From Amycolatopsis viridis (lineage in GTDB: Bacteria; Actinomycetota; Actinomycetes; Mycobacteriales; Pseudonocardiaceae), in assembly GCF_011758765.1 (NCBI RefSeq), contig NZ_JAANOU010000001.1, positions 992,001 through 1,056,000 of the forward strand: DNA of 64,000 bases, in the 5' to 3' direction. Both the position numbers and the translations under genes were made by a program. Of this stretch, positions 1 to 8,306 are shown in pieces (position 1 is the first letter of the stretch; each line of letters starts with the position of its first letter). Below the pieces are notes generated by a model. That model was not told the origin of the DNA and searched no databases. It saw only the letters and a program-made list of their open reading frames with translations.

Positions 1-957
1 AAGCGCATCGCCCACATCCCCGGCACCAGTCAGCTCGCTTACCAGCAGAACATCACCGCTGCCCTGAAGAAGACCGCGGCGCGGCTGGGCATCGAGTTCA
101 TCGACTTCTCGGTCAACGGCACCCCTGCGGACTGGGCGAAGGCACTGGACACCGCGATCACCCAGCGGCCCGACGTGATCCTCGTCGACAGCCCCGACCC
201 CGGCCTGCTCGTCCCGCAGCTCACCCGTGCCAAGGCGGCGGGTATCCAGGTGGTGAGCGGATTGCTGTACCAGAGTCAGGACACGGTACCGGAGAACGTG
301 CGCGGCCTGTTGTCCGCCGTCGTCACCAAGCCGTTCCGGCAGGCCGGTGCGCTGCAGGCGACGTATGCGTTCAGCCAGCTCGGGGACAAGCTCAAGCCAC
401 TCGTGCTGTCCACACCGGACTTCCTGGGTTCGCGGTTCGGTGAGCAGGGCATCACCGAATCGCTCGGCCAGCTCTGCCCCGGGGGCTGTCGCCCCACCTT
501 CATCCGGCTGCCCTCAACCCAGTGGGACAAATTCCGCACGGAGGTGCAGTCAGCGCTCAACCGGGATCCCTCGCTGAACTACATCTTGCCGCTCTACGAC
601 AACATGGCCCTGCCGGTGGTGAGCGGCCTGCTCGCGCAGGGCCGCACCGGCACGACGCCCATCGCGACGTACAACGGCACACCGGCCGCCCTGGACCTGG
701 TCCGGTCGGGCGGAATCGGGATGGACATCGGTGAGAGCCTCGACTGGTACGCGATGGCGATGTTCGACCAGTGCCTGCGCCTGCTCGTGGGCGCACAGCC
801 GGTCGCGAGCGGCGACGAGCGCACACCACTGCGAATCTTCACCAAGGACAACGTCGCCGAAACCGGTGTGCCGGCCACCCCGGCCAACGGGTACGGCACC
901 GGATACCTCGACGGTTACGCGAAACTGTGGTCCGTCCCGGCGGAGGCCCTGCGATGA
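1..957 (+). CDS. Sugar ABC transporter substrate-binding protein (5' truncated)
   Basis: The reading frame is open from the first base, so the start, signal peptide and lipobox lie outside the window; 318 residues are visible. The fold looks like a type I periplasmic binding protein of the ribose/xylose/inositol class (Peripla_BP_4): alternating segments such as RPDVILVDSPDPG and the hinge-like C-terminal stretch GTGYLDGYAKLW. It should capture a sugar or polyol outside the membrane and deliver it to the permease two genes downstream. Its stop overlaps the start of the ATPase gene by ATGA, so the genes are translationally coupled. The ligand cannot be read from the sequence. The binding-protein class is fairly sure because of the operon partners. 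Confidence 0.85.
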   Translation, partial: KRIAHIPGTSQLAYQQNITAALKKTAARLGIEFIDFSVNGTPADWAKALDTAITQRPDVILVDSPDPGLLVPQLTRAKAAGIQVVSGLLYQSQDTVPENVRGLLSAVVTKPFRQAGALQATYAFSQLGDKLKPLVLSTPDFLGSRFGEQGITESLGQLCPGGCRPTFIRLPSTQWDKFRTEVQSALNRDPSLNYILPLYDNMALPVVSGLLAQGRTGTTPIATYNGTPAALDLVRSGGIGMDIGESLDWYAMAMFDQCLRLLVGAQPVASGDERTPLRIFTKDNVAETGVPATPANGYGTGYLDGYAKLWSVPAEALR

Positions 958-2483
958 CCAGCGGCGCGCCGGTGCTGTCGCTGCGCCACGTGTCCCGCAG
1001 GTTCAACGGGGTGCCCGCGCTCGACGACGTGAGCCTCGACGTCCTGCCGGGTGAGGTGCACGGCTTGATCGGGGAAAACGGCTCCGGGAAGTCGACTCTG
1101 ATCAAGGTGCTGGCCGGCTACTACACGCCTGAGCCCGCGGCCGAGGTCCGGATCAATGGCGAGATCAGCTTCGTGCACCAGAACCTGGCCCTCATCGGCG
1201 ATCTCACCGTCGCGGAGAACCTGTGGATGCACGCGTTCACCCGCGCGCCACTGACCGCCCTCACCTCGGGCCGGCGGATGCGTGAGCGGGCGCGGACGAC
1301 CCTGCTGCGCTACGGCGTCGATCTCGATCCCGCCGCGACAGTGGGGTCGCTCAACCCGACTGACCGGGCGCGGCTGGCGATCGTCCGGGCGGGGGAGCAG
1401 ATCCGGCGCCTGGACGACGCCCCGGGGTTGCTGGTGCTCGACGAGCCCACGGTGTTCCTGCCCCGGGAAGGGGTGGAGGCGCTGTTCCAGCTCGTCAGCG
1501 AAGTCGTCGGCAGGGGCGCGAGCGTGCTGTTCGTCTCGCACGACCTGGACGAGGTGTGCAGCCTGACCGACCGGGTTACCGTCCTGCGTGACGGGCGCAA
1601 GCAGGCCACCGTCAGCACCCGGGACACCGGCAAACCCCGGCTGATCGAGCTCATCACCGGGCACACGCTCGATGCCGCGCCCCGCCGCGAAACCACCGCG
1701 GCGGGCGACGTCGCGGTCCGGGTCGAAGGGCTGTGCAGCGGACGACTGCGGGACGTGCACGTCAGTCTGCGGCGCGGTGAGATCGTGGGCTTCACCGGGT
1801 TGATCGGCAGCGGCGCGGAGGAGCTGCCGTACGCCCTGTTCGGCGCCACCGGACGGACCTCCGGCAAGATCGTCCTCAATGGACGGGGCCAGGCGCTCGA
1901 GCGGCTCACCCCGGCCGAGGCCGTACGCCGCGGCATCGGACTGATCCCCGCCGACCGCGCCGGCCAGGGCAGTGCCGGATCGCTGTCCGTGCTGGACAAC
2001 CTCCTGCTGCTCGCTCTGGACCGGTGCCGCAAGCGGGGGGTGCTGCACCCGCGGACCATGCGGGACAAGGCCCGGCGCCTGATCGACGCGTTCGACGTCC
2101 GGCCACGCGACCCGCTCGTGCCCTACCAGACACTCAGTGGCGGCAACCAGCAGAAGGTCCTGCTCGCCAAGTGGTTCGACGCCGATCCGGCGCTGCTGCT
2201 GCTCGACGAACCCACGCAGGGCGTCGACATCGGCGCGCGGGAGGAGATCTTCCGGCTGCTGCGCCGGCAGGCGCGCGCCGGTACGTGCGTCGTGCTCGCC
2301 ACGACCGACTACGAGCAGCTCGAACTCGTCGCCGACCGCGTGCTGATCGTCTCGGGCGGTCGTGTGGTGGCCGAGCTGACCGGTGACGAGATCACCAAGA
2401 CACGTATCGCGCACGAGGTGTACGTCTCCGGCGAGGGCGGCTCGCCCACCGCCGGGCAGCCGAGGCAAGGAGGCCAGCTGTGA
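954..2483 (+). CDS. Sugar ABC transporter double ATP-binding protein (RbsA/MglA type)
   Basis: 509 residues with two fused ABC ATPase domains, the normal length for RbsA/MglA/XylG proteins. It energises sugar import on the cytoplasmic side. Domain 1 has a canonical Walker A (GENGSGKST, about residues 40-48) and Walker B (LLVLDEPT) but SLNPTDRARLAIVRA where the LSGGQ signature belongs. Domain 2 has a degenerate Walker A (GLIGSGAEE, no GKS/T), normal for this family, but a good signature (LSGGNQQKV) and Walker B (LLLLDEPTQGVD). The ATG at 954 was chosen because it overlaps the preceding stop and directly precedes the first conserved strand (VLSLRHVSRRF). Its stop overlaps the permease start by four bases. 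Confidence 0.93.
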   Translation: MTSGAPVLSLRHVSRRFNGVPALDDVSLDVLPGEVHGLIGENGSGKSTLIKVLAGYYTPEPAAEVRINGEISFVHQNLALIGDLTVAENLWMHAFTRAPLTALTSGRRMRERARTTLLRYGVDLDPAATVGSLNPTDRARLAIVRAGEQIRRLDDAPGLLVLDEPTVFLPREGVEALFQLVSEVVGRGASVLFVSHDLDEVCSLTDRVTVLRDGRKQATVSTRDTGKPRLIELITGHTLDAAPRRETTAAGDVAVRVEGLCSGRLRDVHVSLRRGEIVGFTGLIGSGAEELPYALFGATGRTSGKIVLNGRGQALERLTPAEAVRRGIGLIPADRAGQGSAGSLSVLDNLLLLALDRCRKRGVLHPRTMRDKARRLIDAFDVRPRDPLVPYQTLSGGNQQKVLLAKWFDADPALLLLDEPTQGVDIGAREEIFRLLRRQARAGTCVVLATTDYEQLELVADRVLIVSGGRVVAELTGDEITKTRIAHEVYVSGEGGSPTAGQPRQGGQL

Positions 2484-3529
2484 GCGGAGTACAGGAGCGG
2501 GTGGAAGACGGCGTCGCCGCCACGGATTCCCAGGACGGCGGCGAACCGCGCGGCGCGCGGGCGCACCGCGCCCTCCGGCTGAGCGGTCTCGCGCTGCCGG
2601 CGGCGTGGCTGGCCATCGTGGTCGCGTTCAGCCTCTGGCAGACCGAGACGTTCGCGACCACGGCCAACTTCCAGACGATCTTCGGTTCGCAGGCGGTGCT
2701 CGTCGTGCTCGCGCTGGGGTTGCTCATCCCCATGTCGACCGGCGACTTCGACATCTCCGTGGCGCAGATGCTGTCCCTGTCCAGCATGCTGGTCGCGGTC
2801 CTCAACGGCGCGCACGGCTGGCCGCTGTGGCTCGCGGCGCTCGCCAGTCTGGGCGCGGCGATCGTGGTCGGTTCCGTCAACGCGCTGCTCGTCGTGGGGT
2901 TCGAGCTGAACTCGTTCATCGTGACGATCGGGATGAGCTCGGTGCTGACCGGGGTTGTGTACTCGATCAGTGGCGGCCGCACCATCAGCGGCGTCGATCC
3001 CACCCTGTCCCACCTCGTCGTGCTCGACACCTTCCTCGGGCTGGCACCGGCGTTCTGGTTCGGCGTGGTGCTGTGCGCCGCGATCTGGTTCCTGTTCGCG
3101 TACACACCGCTGGGGCGGCGGATCCTGTTCACCGGGCGCGGGCGCAACGTCGCCAGGCTGAGCGGCATCCGCGTCACGCGTGTCCGCGCCGGCGCTCTGG
3201 TCGCCTCCGCGATCATCGCGGCGCTGGCGGGTGTGTGCTACACCGGCACGCTCGGCGGCGCTGACCCCACCTCCGGCGACCAGTTCCTCTTCCCGGCCTT
3301 CGCTGCCGTGTTCCTCGGCTCCACCAGCATCCAGCCCGGCCGGTTCAACCCGTGGGGGACGCTCATCGCGGTGTACTTCCTGGTCACCGGCATCACCGGG
3401 TTGCAGCTCCTCGGCGCGCAGGGCTATGTCCAGTACCTCTTCTACGGGCTCGCCCTCATCGTCGCGGTCACCCTGTCCCAGCTGGTGCGCATCCGCAGCG
3501 CACGCGACGAAGCGAGCGCGGGCGCATGA
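2480..3529 (+). CDS. Sugar ABC transporter permease (RbsC type)
   Basis: 349 residues, highly hydrophobic with about nine or ten membrane segments after a charged N-terminus of about 35 residues. It belongs to the BPD_transp_2 family (RbsC/XylH/AraH), which forms the channel for sugar import. Family-like features include the stretch IPMSTGDFDISVAQML (the usual form is G.DLSVG) and a late LGSTSIQPGRFNPWGTL loop. The GTG start at 2480 lies just after a strong AGGAGG ribosome site and overlaps the ATPase stop. The GTG choice is supported by spacing. It works with the two upstream genes as one importer. Confidence 0.92.
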   Translation: MSGVQERVEDGVAATDSQDGGEPRGARAHRALRLSGLALPAAWLAIVVAFSLWQTETFATTANFQTIFGSQAVLVVLALGLLIPMSTGDFDISVAQMLSLSSMLVAVLNGAHGWPLWLAALASLGAAIVVGSVNALLVVGFELNSFIVTIGMSSVLTGVVYSISGGRTISGVDPTLSHLVVLDTFLGLAPAFWFGVVLCAAIWFLFAYTPLGRRILFTGRGRNVARLSGIRVTRVRAGALVASAIIAALAGVCYTGTLGGADPTSGDQFLFPAFAAVFLGSTSIQPGRFNPWGTLIAVYFLVTGITGLQLLGAQGYVQYLFYGLALIVAVTLSQLVRIRSARDEASAGA

Positions 3530-4602
3530 CCGGCATCGGCCTCGTGGGCTGCGGTGCCATCAGCGGCGCCTACCTGGAGACGATCAGCGTGCGGCCTGAG
3601 CTGACGCTGGTCGGCTGCACTGACCTGATCGCCGAGCGCGCGGAACGGGTCTCGGCCGCGCACGGCGTCCCGGCCCTGGACGGCGCCGAGCTGCTCGCGC
3701 ATCCAGACGTCGACATCGTCCTGAACCTCACCAATCCCGCCGCCCACGCCGAGGTTTCGCTCGCGGCGCTGGCCGCGGGCAAACACACCTACGTCGAGAA
3801 ACCGCTCGCGACCGACCGGGCCGAGGCCCGGTCGGTCCTCGACTCCGCCCGCGCGGCCGGGCTGCGGGTCGGTGTCGCACCGGACACCTTCCTCGGCCCG
3901 GGCATCCAGACCTGTCGCGACCTGATCGACCGCGGGGTCATCGGTGAACCAGTCGGCGCCACGGTCGCCTTCAGCTGCCCCGGTCACGAGCTGTGGCACC
4001 CGGACCCCGGCTTCTACTACCGCCGCGGAGCCGGGCCCCTGTACGACATGGGTCCCTACTACCTCACGGCGATCATCGTGCTGCTCGGGCCCGTGCGGGC
4101 GGTGCGGGCCGCCGACCGCACCACGCACGCCCGGCGCACCATCGCCACCGGTCCGCGTGCGGGCGGCGCGATCGACGTCGAGGTGCCCACCTACGTGACC
4201 GCCATCCTGGAACTGGCATCCGGGCCGCTCGTGTCCTGCCTGCTCACCTTCGACGTCACCGCGTCCCGGCTGCCGCACATCGAGATCCACGGAACCGACG
4301 CCACGCTCGAGGTTCCCGATCCTGACAAGTTCGACGGACCGGTCAGGCTCGGCACCGGTCCGACGGCGGTCTGGCGGACGGTGGCGCCGCTGGCGGGACT
4401 GCCGACCGGGAGAGGAACCGGCCTGGCGGACCTCGCCGACGCGATCGCTGCCGGACGTCCACATCGCACCGGGTCCGAGATGGCCTACCACGTTCTGGAC
4501 ATCATGTGCGGCATCGGAGAGGCCGCCCGCACCGGTAACCGGGTGGAATTGGCCAGCAGGTGCGCCAGGCCCGCGCCGGTCGCCGCCCGTGGCGGGTCCT
4601 GA
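3526..4602 (+). CDS. Gfo/Idh/MocA-family NAD(P)-dependent oxidoreductase
   Basis: 358 residues. An N-terminal Rossmann fold begins immediately (GLVGCGAIS, about residues 5-13), followed by the family's EKPLATD motif, whose lysine takes part in substrate binding. The C-terminal alpha/beta domain carries AGPLYDMGPYYL. Family members oxidise or epimerise sugars and inositols with a nicotinamide cofactor in the cytosol. The start overlaps the permease stop (ATGA), so the dehydrogenase is probably made with the importer and acts on the imported sugar. The exact substrate (inositol, glucose-type or an aldose) cannot be assigned. A strong hairpin terminator follows the stop codon. Confidence 0.92.
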   Translation: MTGIGLVGCGAISGAYLETISVRPELTLVGCTDLIAERAERVSAAHGVPALDGAELLAHPDVDIVLNLTNPAAHAEVSLAALAAGKHTYVEKPLATDRAEARSVLDSARAAGLRVGVAPDTFLGPGIQTCRDLIDRGVIGEPVGATVAFSCPGHELWHPDPGFYYRRGAGPLYDMGPYYLTAIIVLLGPVRAVRAADRTTHARRTIATGPRAGGAIDVEVPTYVTAILELASGPLVSCLLTFDVTASRLPHIEIHGTDATLEVPDPDKFDGPVRLGTGPTAVWRTVAPLAGLPTGRGTGLADLADAIAAGRPHRTGSEMAYHVLDIMCGIGEAARTGNRVELASRCARPAPVAARGGS

Positions 4603-4623
4603 CCCGGTTCCTTCTCCAGACAC

Positions 4624-4654
4624 AAGGCTCGCGCTCGGACGGAGCGCGAGCCTT
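4624..4654. terminator. Bidirectional hairpin terminator between convergent genes
   Basis: A perfect 13-bp inverted repeat (AAGGCTCGCGCTC and its complement) with a 5-base loop lies between the oxidoreductase stop and the end of the convergent CGNR gene. It is followed by a short TTTG run. The same stem, with one wobble, is reused at about 8307. Confidence 0.8.
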
Positions 4655-4656
4655 TG

Positions 4657-5259
4657 TCAACGGTGGGGGCCGGTGCTCCCCGTGCCGGTGGTCCGGGGTT
4701 CCCGGCGTCGCTGGTAGTGGCGGGACGCCTTGGCGCGGTTGCCGCAGCCCGCCATGGAGCACCAGCGCCGGGTGCCGTTCTTCGACACGTCGTAGAAGTG
4801 CAGCACGCAGTCCGGGTTCGCGCAGCGCCGGATGCGCGCCGGGGCCTCCTCCAGCAGGCGCAGGTAGTCGGCGGCGGCGAGCCAGGCCGGGAGATGACCG
4901 GGCGGGTTGGTGTCCACTTCGGACTCCGGGCCGCCGGGGCCGAGGGAGCGGCGGATCCAGCCGTGGCCCAGCGTCCGGTTGAGCGCCGCGCGTGCCTCGC
5001 CGGAGTCGTCTTCGCGCTCCGCCAGCGACCACAGCGCTTCCCGGACTTCCCGCAGCGCGTCCAGGGCTTCTGGGGTGGCGGCGACCCGGTCCGCCAAGCC
5101 CGAGGACCGCAGCCAGACGGCGAGTCCGTCGACCGACTCCAGCAGGTCGTAGCGAGTGCCCTGGTCGATCCACCGCGTGTTCAGCAGATCCAGGGAGAGC
5201 GGCTCGCCCGTCAGCGGACGCGGGTCCGCGGCGGCTTCCTGGCTTGGACGTCCCGACAC
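4657..5259 (-). CDS. CGNR zinc-finger transcriptional regulator (ABATE domain)
   Basis: 200 residues. The N-terminal two thirds fit the ABATE (putative stress-response ligand) domain. The C-terminus carries the zinc finger that names the family: RRCANPDCVLHFYD, then RRWCSMAGCGNRAKASRHY, giving two CxxxxC pairs with the CGNR tetrapeptide. Such proteins are DNA-binding repressors or activators of neighbouring catabolic genes. The GTG start is preceded at 8 bases by AAGGAGG. The gene is divergent from the VOC/flavoprotein operon. The shared 137-bp region contains three copies of TCTAACC, which I infer to be its operator. Confidence 0.9.
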   Translation of the reverse strand: MSGRPSQEAAADPRPLTGEPLSLDLLNTRWIDQGTRYDLLESVDGLAVWLRSSGLADRVAATPEALDALREVREALWSLAEREDDSGEARAALNRTLGHGWIRRSLGPGGPESEVDTNPPGHLPAWLAAADYLRLLEEAPARIRRCANPDCVLHFYDVSKNGTRRWCSMAGCGNRAKASRHYQRRREPRTTGTGSTGPHR

Positions 5260-5302
5260 GGTCCGGCCTCCTTCTCGGTGATCACCCGCGACAAGGTCCA
5301 GT

Positions 5303-5374
5303 CTAACCGGCCAAGACGATTACGGTGGTTGACACCATCGGGTCTAACCTTTAATCTTCCGATCACTGGTTAGA
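5303..5374 (+). promoter_or_regulatory. Promoter of the VOC operon with three TCTAACC operator-like sites
   Basis: TTGACA at 5329-5334 and TAATCT at 5352-5357 with a 17-base spacer make a near-consensus vegetative promoter pointing at the VOC gene. TCTAACC occurs at 5303-5309 and, inside the spacer, at 5343-5349. Its inverse GGTTAGA lies at 5368-5374, just after the predicted start of transcription. The two direct copies are exactly 40 bp apart. This is the layout expected of a repressor that blocks the promoter. The adjacent CGNR protein is the obvious candidate. Confidence 0.7.
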
Positions 5375-5396
5375 ACTGCGACTCAGGAGGAATGTG

Positions 5397-5861
5397 ATGG
5401 GACAGACCCCGGGCATCAAGGCGCTCCAGACGGGGCACGTCGGCCTCACCGTGACCGACATCGAGCGATCGCTGCCGTTCTACCTCGACGTGTTCGGATT
5501 CGAGGTGCTCGCCGAGGGCAAGGAGGAGGACCGGCGCTGGGCGTTCCTCGGGCGCGACGGGCAACTCCTGGTGACCCTGTGGCAGCAGGGCGACGCCGGC
5601 TTCGCGGCGTCTTCGGCCGGACTCCACCACCTGTCCTTCCAGGTGGAGACGATCGAGGAGGTCCAGGCCGCGGAGCGGGTCCTGCGCGAGCGGAACGCCG
5701 CCTTCCAGTACGACGGCGTCGTGCCGCACGGCGAGGGCGCGGCCTCCGGTGGCATCTTCTTCAGCGATCCGGACGGCATCCGCCTGGAGATCTACGCCCC
5801 GACCGGCGCGGACACCGCCCCGGCGCCGGCCGGAGCCGCGCCCACCTGCGGATTCTTCTGA
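5397..5861 (+). CDS. VOC-family (glyoxalase/dioxygenase superfamily) protein
   Basis: About 154 residues covering two VOC beta-alpha-beta modules. Likely metal ligands are the His in GHVGL near the N-terminus, a His in GLHHLSF and the Glu in IRLEIYAP near the end, the usual H-H-E arrangement of metal-dependent VOC enzymes. The ATG at 5397 lies 6 bases after AGGAGG; a GTG one codon earlier is too close. It is the first gene of an operon with a flavoprotein, ferredoxin and reductase, so an extradiol-type dioxygenase or isomerase role is as plausible as a glyoxalase. The substrate is unknown. Confidence 0.88.
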   Translation: MGQTPGIKALQTGHVGLTVTDIERSLPFYLDVFGFEVLAEGKEEDRRWAFLGRDGQLLVTLWQQGDAGFAASSAGLHHLSFQVETIEEVQAAERVLRERNAAFQYDGVVPHGEGAASGGIFFSDPDGIRLEIYAPTGADTAPAPAGAAPTCGFF

Positions 5862-5940
5862 TCGATCCGTCGGGCCGGTGCTCTGCTCCACGGGCAACCG
5901 GCCCGACTCCCGGATGCGCCAACGAAAAGGACACGTCGCC

Positions 5941-6879
5941 GTGACAGACGTCTACCACGAGGGTGAACGGGCCGTTCAGGCCCGAGCGGGTGTGCTCGAC
6001 CAAGCGGGTTTCTCCTCGGGCGCCATCCACGCCCGGATTCCGGACGTGGCCCGGGACTTCCTCCGGCAACAAGTCATGCTGGTGCTGGGCGCGACCGATC
6101 GGCAGGGGCGGGTGTGGGCTTCCCTCCTCACCGGAACGGCCGGTTTCCTCCGGGCCGATGGCGACCGGAGCCTGGTCGTCGATGCGCATCCCGCTGCCGG
6201 TGACCCGCTTCGGCCCCTGCTCGCGGATTCCGGCGAAGCCGTGCCGGTGGGCATGATCGCCATCGAGCCCGCCAGTCGTCGTCGCATGCGGATGAACGGC
6301 CGCGCCACCACGACCGGGGCCGGAATCCGCGTGGACCTCGACCAGGTGTACGCCAACTGCCCCAAGTACATCCAGAAACGGGCGCCGCGCCGGGATCCGG
6401 GTGACCCTGCCGCCCCGTTGCGCACCGACCGGCTCCAGGACAGCCACCTCGACCTGATCACCCGCGCCGACACCTTCTTCGTCGCGACCGCGGACCGGGA
6501 CGGCAACGCCGACGCCTCGCACCGCGGGGGCAATCCGGGCTTCGTCGAGGTGCTGTCGCCCACCGCGCTTCGCTGGCCGGACTACGTCGGCAACGCGATG
6601 TTCGGAACGCTCGGCAACATCGAGGTCAACCCCGTGGCGGGGCTGCTCTTCCCGGACTGGGACACCGGCGCCACCCTCCAGCTCACCGGAACCGCGCGGG
6701 TGGACTGGGACCCGGACCGGGCCGCAGCCGTCCCCGGCGCACAGCGCCTGGTCGAGTTCACGATCAGCGAGGTCGTCGAAATCCGCGGCTCCAGCCCGTT
6801 GCGCTGGAGCGCGCCGGTCTATTCACGCTTCAACCCGCAAGCCGTCCGGCCCGCGTCGCCCGGGCCGGCGAAACCATGA
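5941..6879 (+). CDS. Pyridoxamine 5'-phosphate oxidase-like flavoprotein
   Basis: 312 residues. The C-terminal half has a PNPOx-like split barrel: LDLITRADTFFVATADRDGNADASHRGGNPGF, then NAMFGTLGNIEVNPVAGLLFPDWDTG and a later RVDWDP segment. The N-terminal half (DFLRQQVMLVLGATDRQGRVWASLLTG) looks like a second, diverged barrel. Such proteins bind FMN or F420 and exchange electrons with small redox partners. The GTG start at 5941 is preceded by AAAAGGA. The next gene, a ferredoxin, starts 8 bases after its stop, followed by a ferredoxin reductase, suggesting an NAD(P)H to FAD to Fe-S to flavoprotein chain. It is unlikely to be a true vitamin B6 oxidase (PdxH), which is shorter and single-domain. 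Confidence 0.82.
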   Translation: MTDVYHEGERAVQARAGVLDQAGFSSGAIHARIPDVARDFLRQQVMLVLGATDRQGRVWASLLTGTAGFLRADGDRSLVVDAHPAAGDPLRPLLADSGEAVPVGMIAIEPASRRRMRMNGRATTTGAGIRVDLDQVYANCPKYIQKRAPRRDPGDPAAPLRTDRLQDSHLDLITRADTFFVATADRDGNADASHRGGNPGFVEVLSPTALRWPDYVGNAMFGTLGNIEVNPVAGLLFPDWDTGATLQLTGTARVDWDPDRAAAVPGAQRLVEFTISEVVEIRGSSPLRWSAPVYSRFNPQAVRPASPGPAKP

Positions 6880-6887
6880 GGACGGTC

Positions 6888-7097
6888 ATGAAAATCCAGG
6901 TGGACATGGATCTGTGCGAGAGCCACGGGCAGTGCGTCTTCGCCGCGCCCGCGATCTTTTCCTTCGACGACGACGACAACCTCGTCCACGCGGAAACCGC
7001 GGACGAAAGCCTGCGCGACGCCGTGGAGAAGGCAGCCGCGGCCTGCCCGGTTCGGGCCATCCGCATCGAAGCCGCCACCGGTGACGCAGCCGCATGA
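6888..7097 (+). CDS. Ferredoxin with a C-x2-H-x2-C cluster motif
   Basis: 69 residues of the Fer4 small ferredoxin family that serves P450s and related oxygenases. Only three cysteines are present (C10, C16, C53, the last followed by Pro). H13 occupies the position where a 4Fe-4S ferredoxin has the second cysteine, so a 3Fe-4S or His-ligated cluster is expected. The acidic patch FDDDDNLVH is typical for docking to a reductase. The ATG at 6888 was chosen because GAGGA lies 6 bases upstream; an ATG at 6876 overlaps the preceding stop but has no ribosome site. It overlaps the reductase gene by four bases. Confidence 0.9.
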   Translation: MKIQVDMDLCESHGQCVFAAPAIFSFDDDDNLVHAETADESLRDAVEKAAAACPVRAIRIEAATGDAAA

Positions 7098-8287
7098 GTG
7101 CTCGGTTCGACGAGCACGGCATCCTCGTCGTCGGGGCTTCGCTCGCCGGGCTGCGGGCGTGTGCGGCGCTGCGCAAGCACGGGTACGACGGCCGCCTGAC
7201 GGTCATCGGGGACGAACCACATCTCCCGTACGATCGCCCGCCGCTGTCCAAGGAGTTCCTCGCCGGCGGGACCGACGGTGCGGACCTGCCCTTGCCCGTC
7301 GCCGGCCTCGGCATCACCTGGCAGCTCGGCCGCCGGGCGACCCGGCTGCACCTCGCCGCGCGCACGGTCGAGGTCGACGACGGCACCCGCTTCCCGTTCG
7401 ACGGCCTCGTCATCGCCACCGGGTCCACGGCCCGGCCGTGGCCCGCAGCGCCTGCCGGTGTCCACACCCTGCGTGGCCTGGACGACGCCCGGAGCCTGCG
7501 GGCAGCACTGCGGCGGGACGGCAGGCTGCTGGTGATCGGGGCCGGGTTCGTCGGTAGCGAGGTCGCCGCGACCGCGCGAGGCGCCGGCGTCGACGTCACC
7601 GTGGTCGACCCGGCGCCGCAACCCCTGCATCGTGCCGTCGGCGAAGCGGCGGGTGAATTCGTCGCGGCACTCCACCGGCAGGCCGGGGTGGACCTGCGGA
7701 CCTCGACCAAGGTCGTGTCGCTGGAGGGCGTCCGCAAGCTCACCGGAGCCCGGCTCTCCGACGGCACGGAGGTGCCCGCGACCGCCGCGGTGGTTGCCCT
7801 GGGCTCGGCGCCCGCTACCGGCTGGCTGGCTGGTTCCGGGTTGGACATCACCGCCGGAGTCCGCTGCGACCGGCACGCCCGCGTACTCCGCCGGGACGGC
7901 ACTCCCGCCCCCGGCGTGGTCGCCGCCGGGGACGTCACCCGCTGGCCGCACCCCTGGGCGGACGCTCCGGGCGTCACCCTGGGGCACTGGAGCCACGCCG
8001 CGGAACAGGCGGAAACCGCCGCGCACTCACTGCTCTTCCCAGGAGCGCCCGCGAGCTACCGCCCGGTGCCCTCGTTCTGGTCGGACCAGTACGACGTCAA
8101 GTTCCGGTCGGTCGGGCTGCCCGCGCTCGCCGACTCGGCGGACGTGCGCGAGTACGACCTCGGCGCGCGCCGTCTGGATGTCGCCTACTTCCGGCAGGGC
8201 CGGCTGATCGGCGCGCTGACCGGCAACCGGGTGGCCCGCATCGCGGCTTATCGCGCGCAACTCGCCGCTGACCTCGAAGGACGGTGA
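7094..8287 (+). CDS. FAD-dependent NAD(P)H:ferredoxin reductase
   Basis: 397 residues, the usual size for this class (putidaredoxin reductase-like, Pyr_redox_2 plus reductase C-terminal domain). FAD-binding Rossmann fold at the N-terminus (ILVVGASLAGLRA), the conserved DRPPLSKEFL segment, a second nucleotide fold (LLVIGAGFVGSEVAA, around residue 145) and the GDVTRWPHPW FAD-ribityl motif are all visible. It should pass electrons from NADH to the preceding ferredoxin, with which it overlaps (ATGA). No cytochrome P450 or Rieske oxygenase is nearby, so the final acceptor is probably the PNPOx-like flavoprotein of the same operon. Confidence 0.93.
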   Translation: MSARFDEHGILVVGASLAGLRACAALRKHGYDGRLTVIGDEPHLPYDRPPLSKEFLAGGTDGADLPLPVAGLGITWQLGRRATRLHLAARTVEVDDGTRFPFDGLVIATGSTARPWPAAPAGVHTLRGLDDARSLRAALRRDGRLLVIGAGFVGSEVAATARGAGVDVTVVDPAPQPLHRAVGEAAGEFVAALHRQAGVDLRTSTKVVSLEGVRKLTGARLSDGTEVPATAAVVALGSAPATGWLAGSGLDITAGVRCDRHARVLRRDGTPAPGVVAAGDVTRWPHPWADAPGVTLGHWSHAAEQAETAAHSLLFPGAPASYRPVPSFWSDQYDVKFRSVGLPALADSADVREYDLGARRLDVAYFRQGRLIGALTGNRVARIAAYRAQLAADLEGR

Positions 8288-8306
8288 GCGCCGGGACGGT
8301 GGCTGA

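Noticed and set aside
5463-5476. AGCGATCGCT core of the TetR-type motif inside the VOC gene
   Set aside because: Lies within coding sequence, matches only the left part of the motif and is not near a promoter; treated as chance.
5941-6879. Assignment of the PNPOx-like gene as pdxH
   Set aside because: It is too long, has two diverged barrels and sits with redox partners, unlike the single-domain vitamin B6 oxidase.
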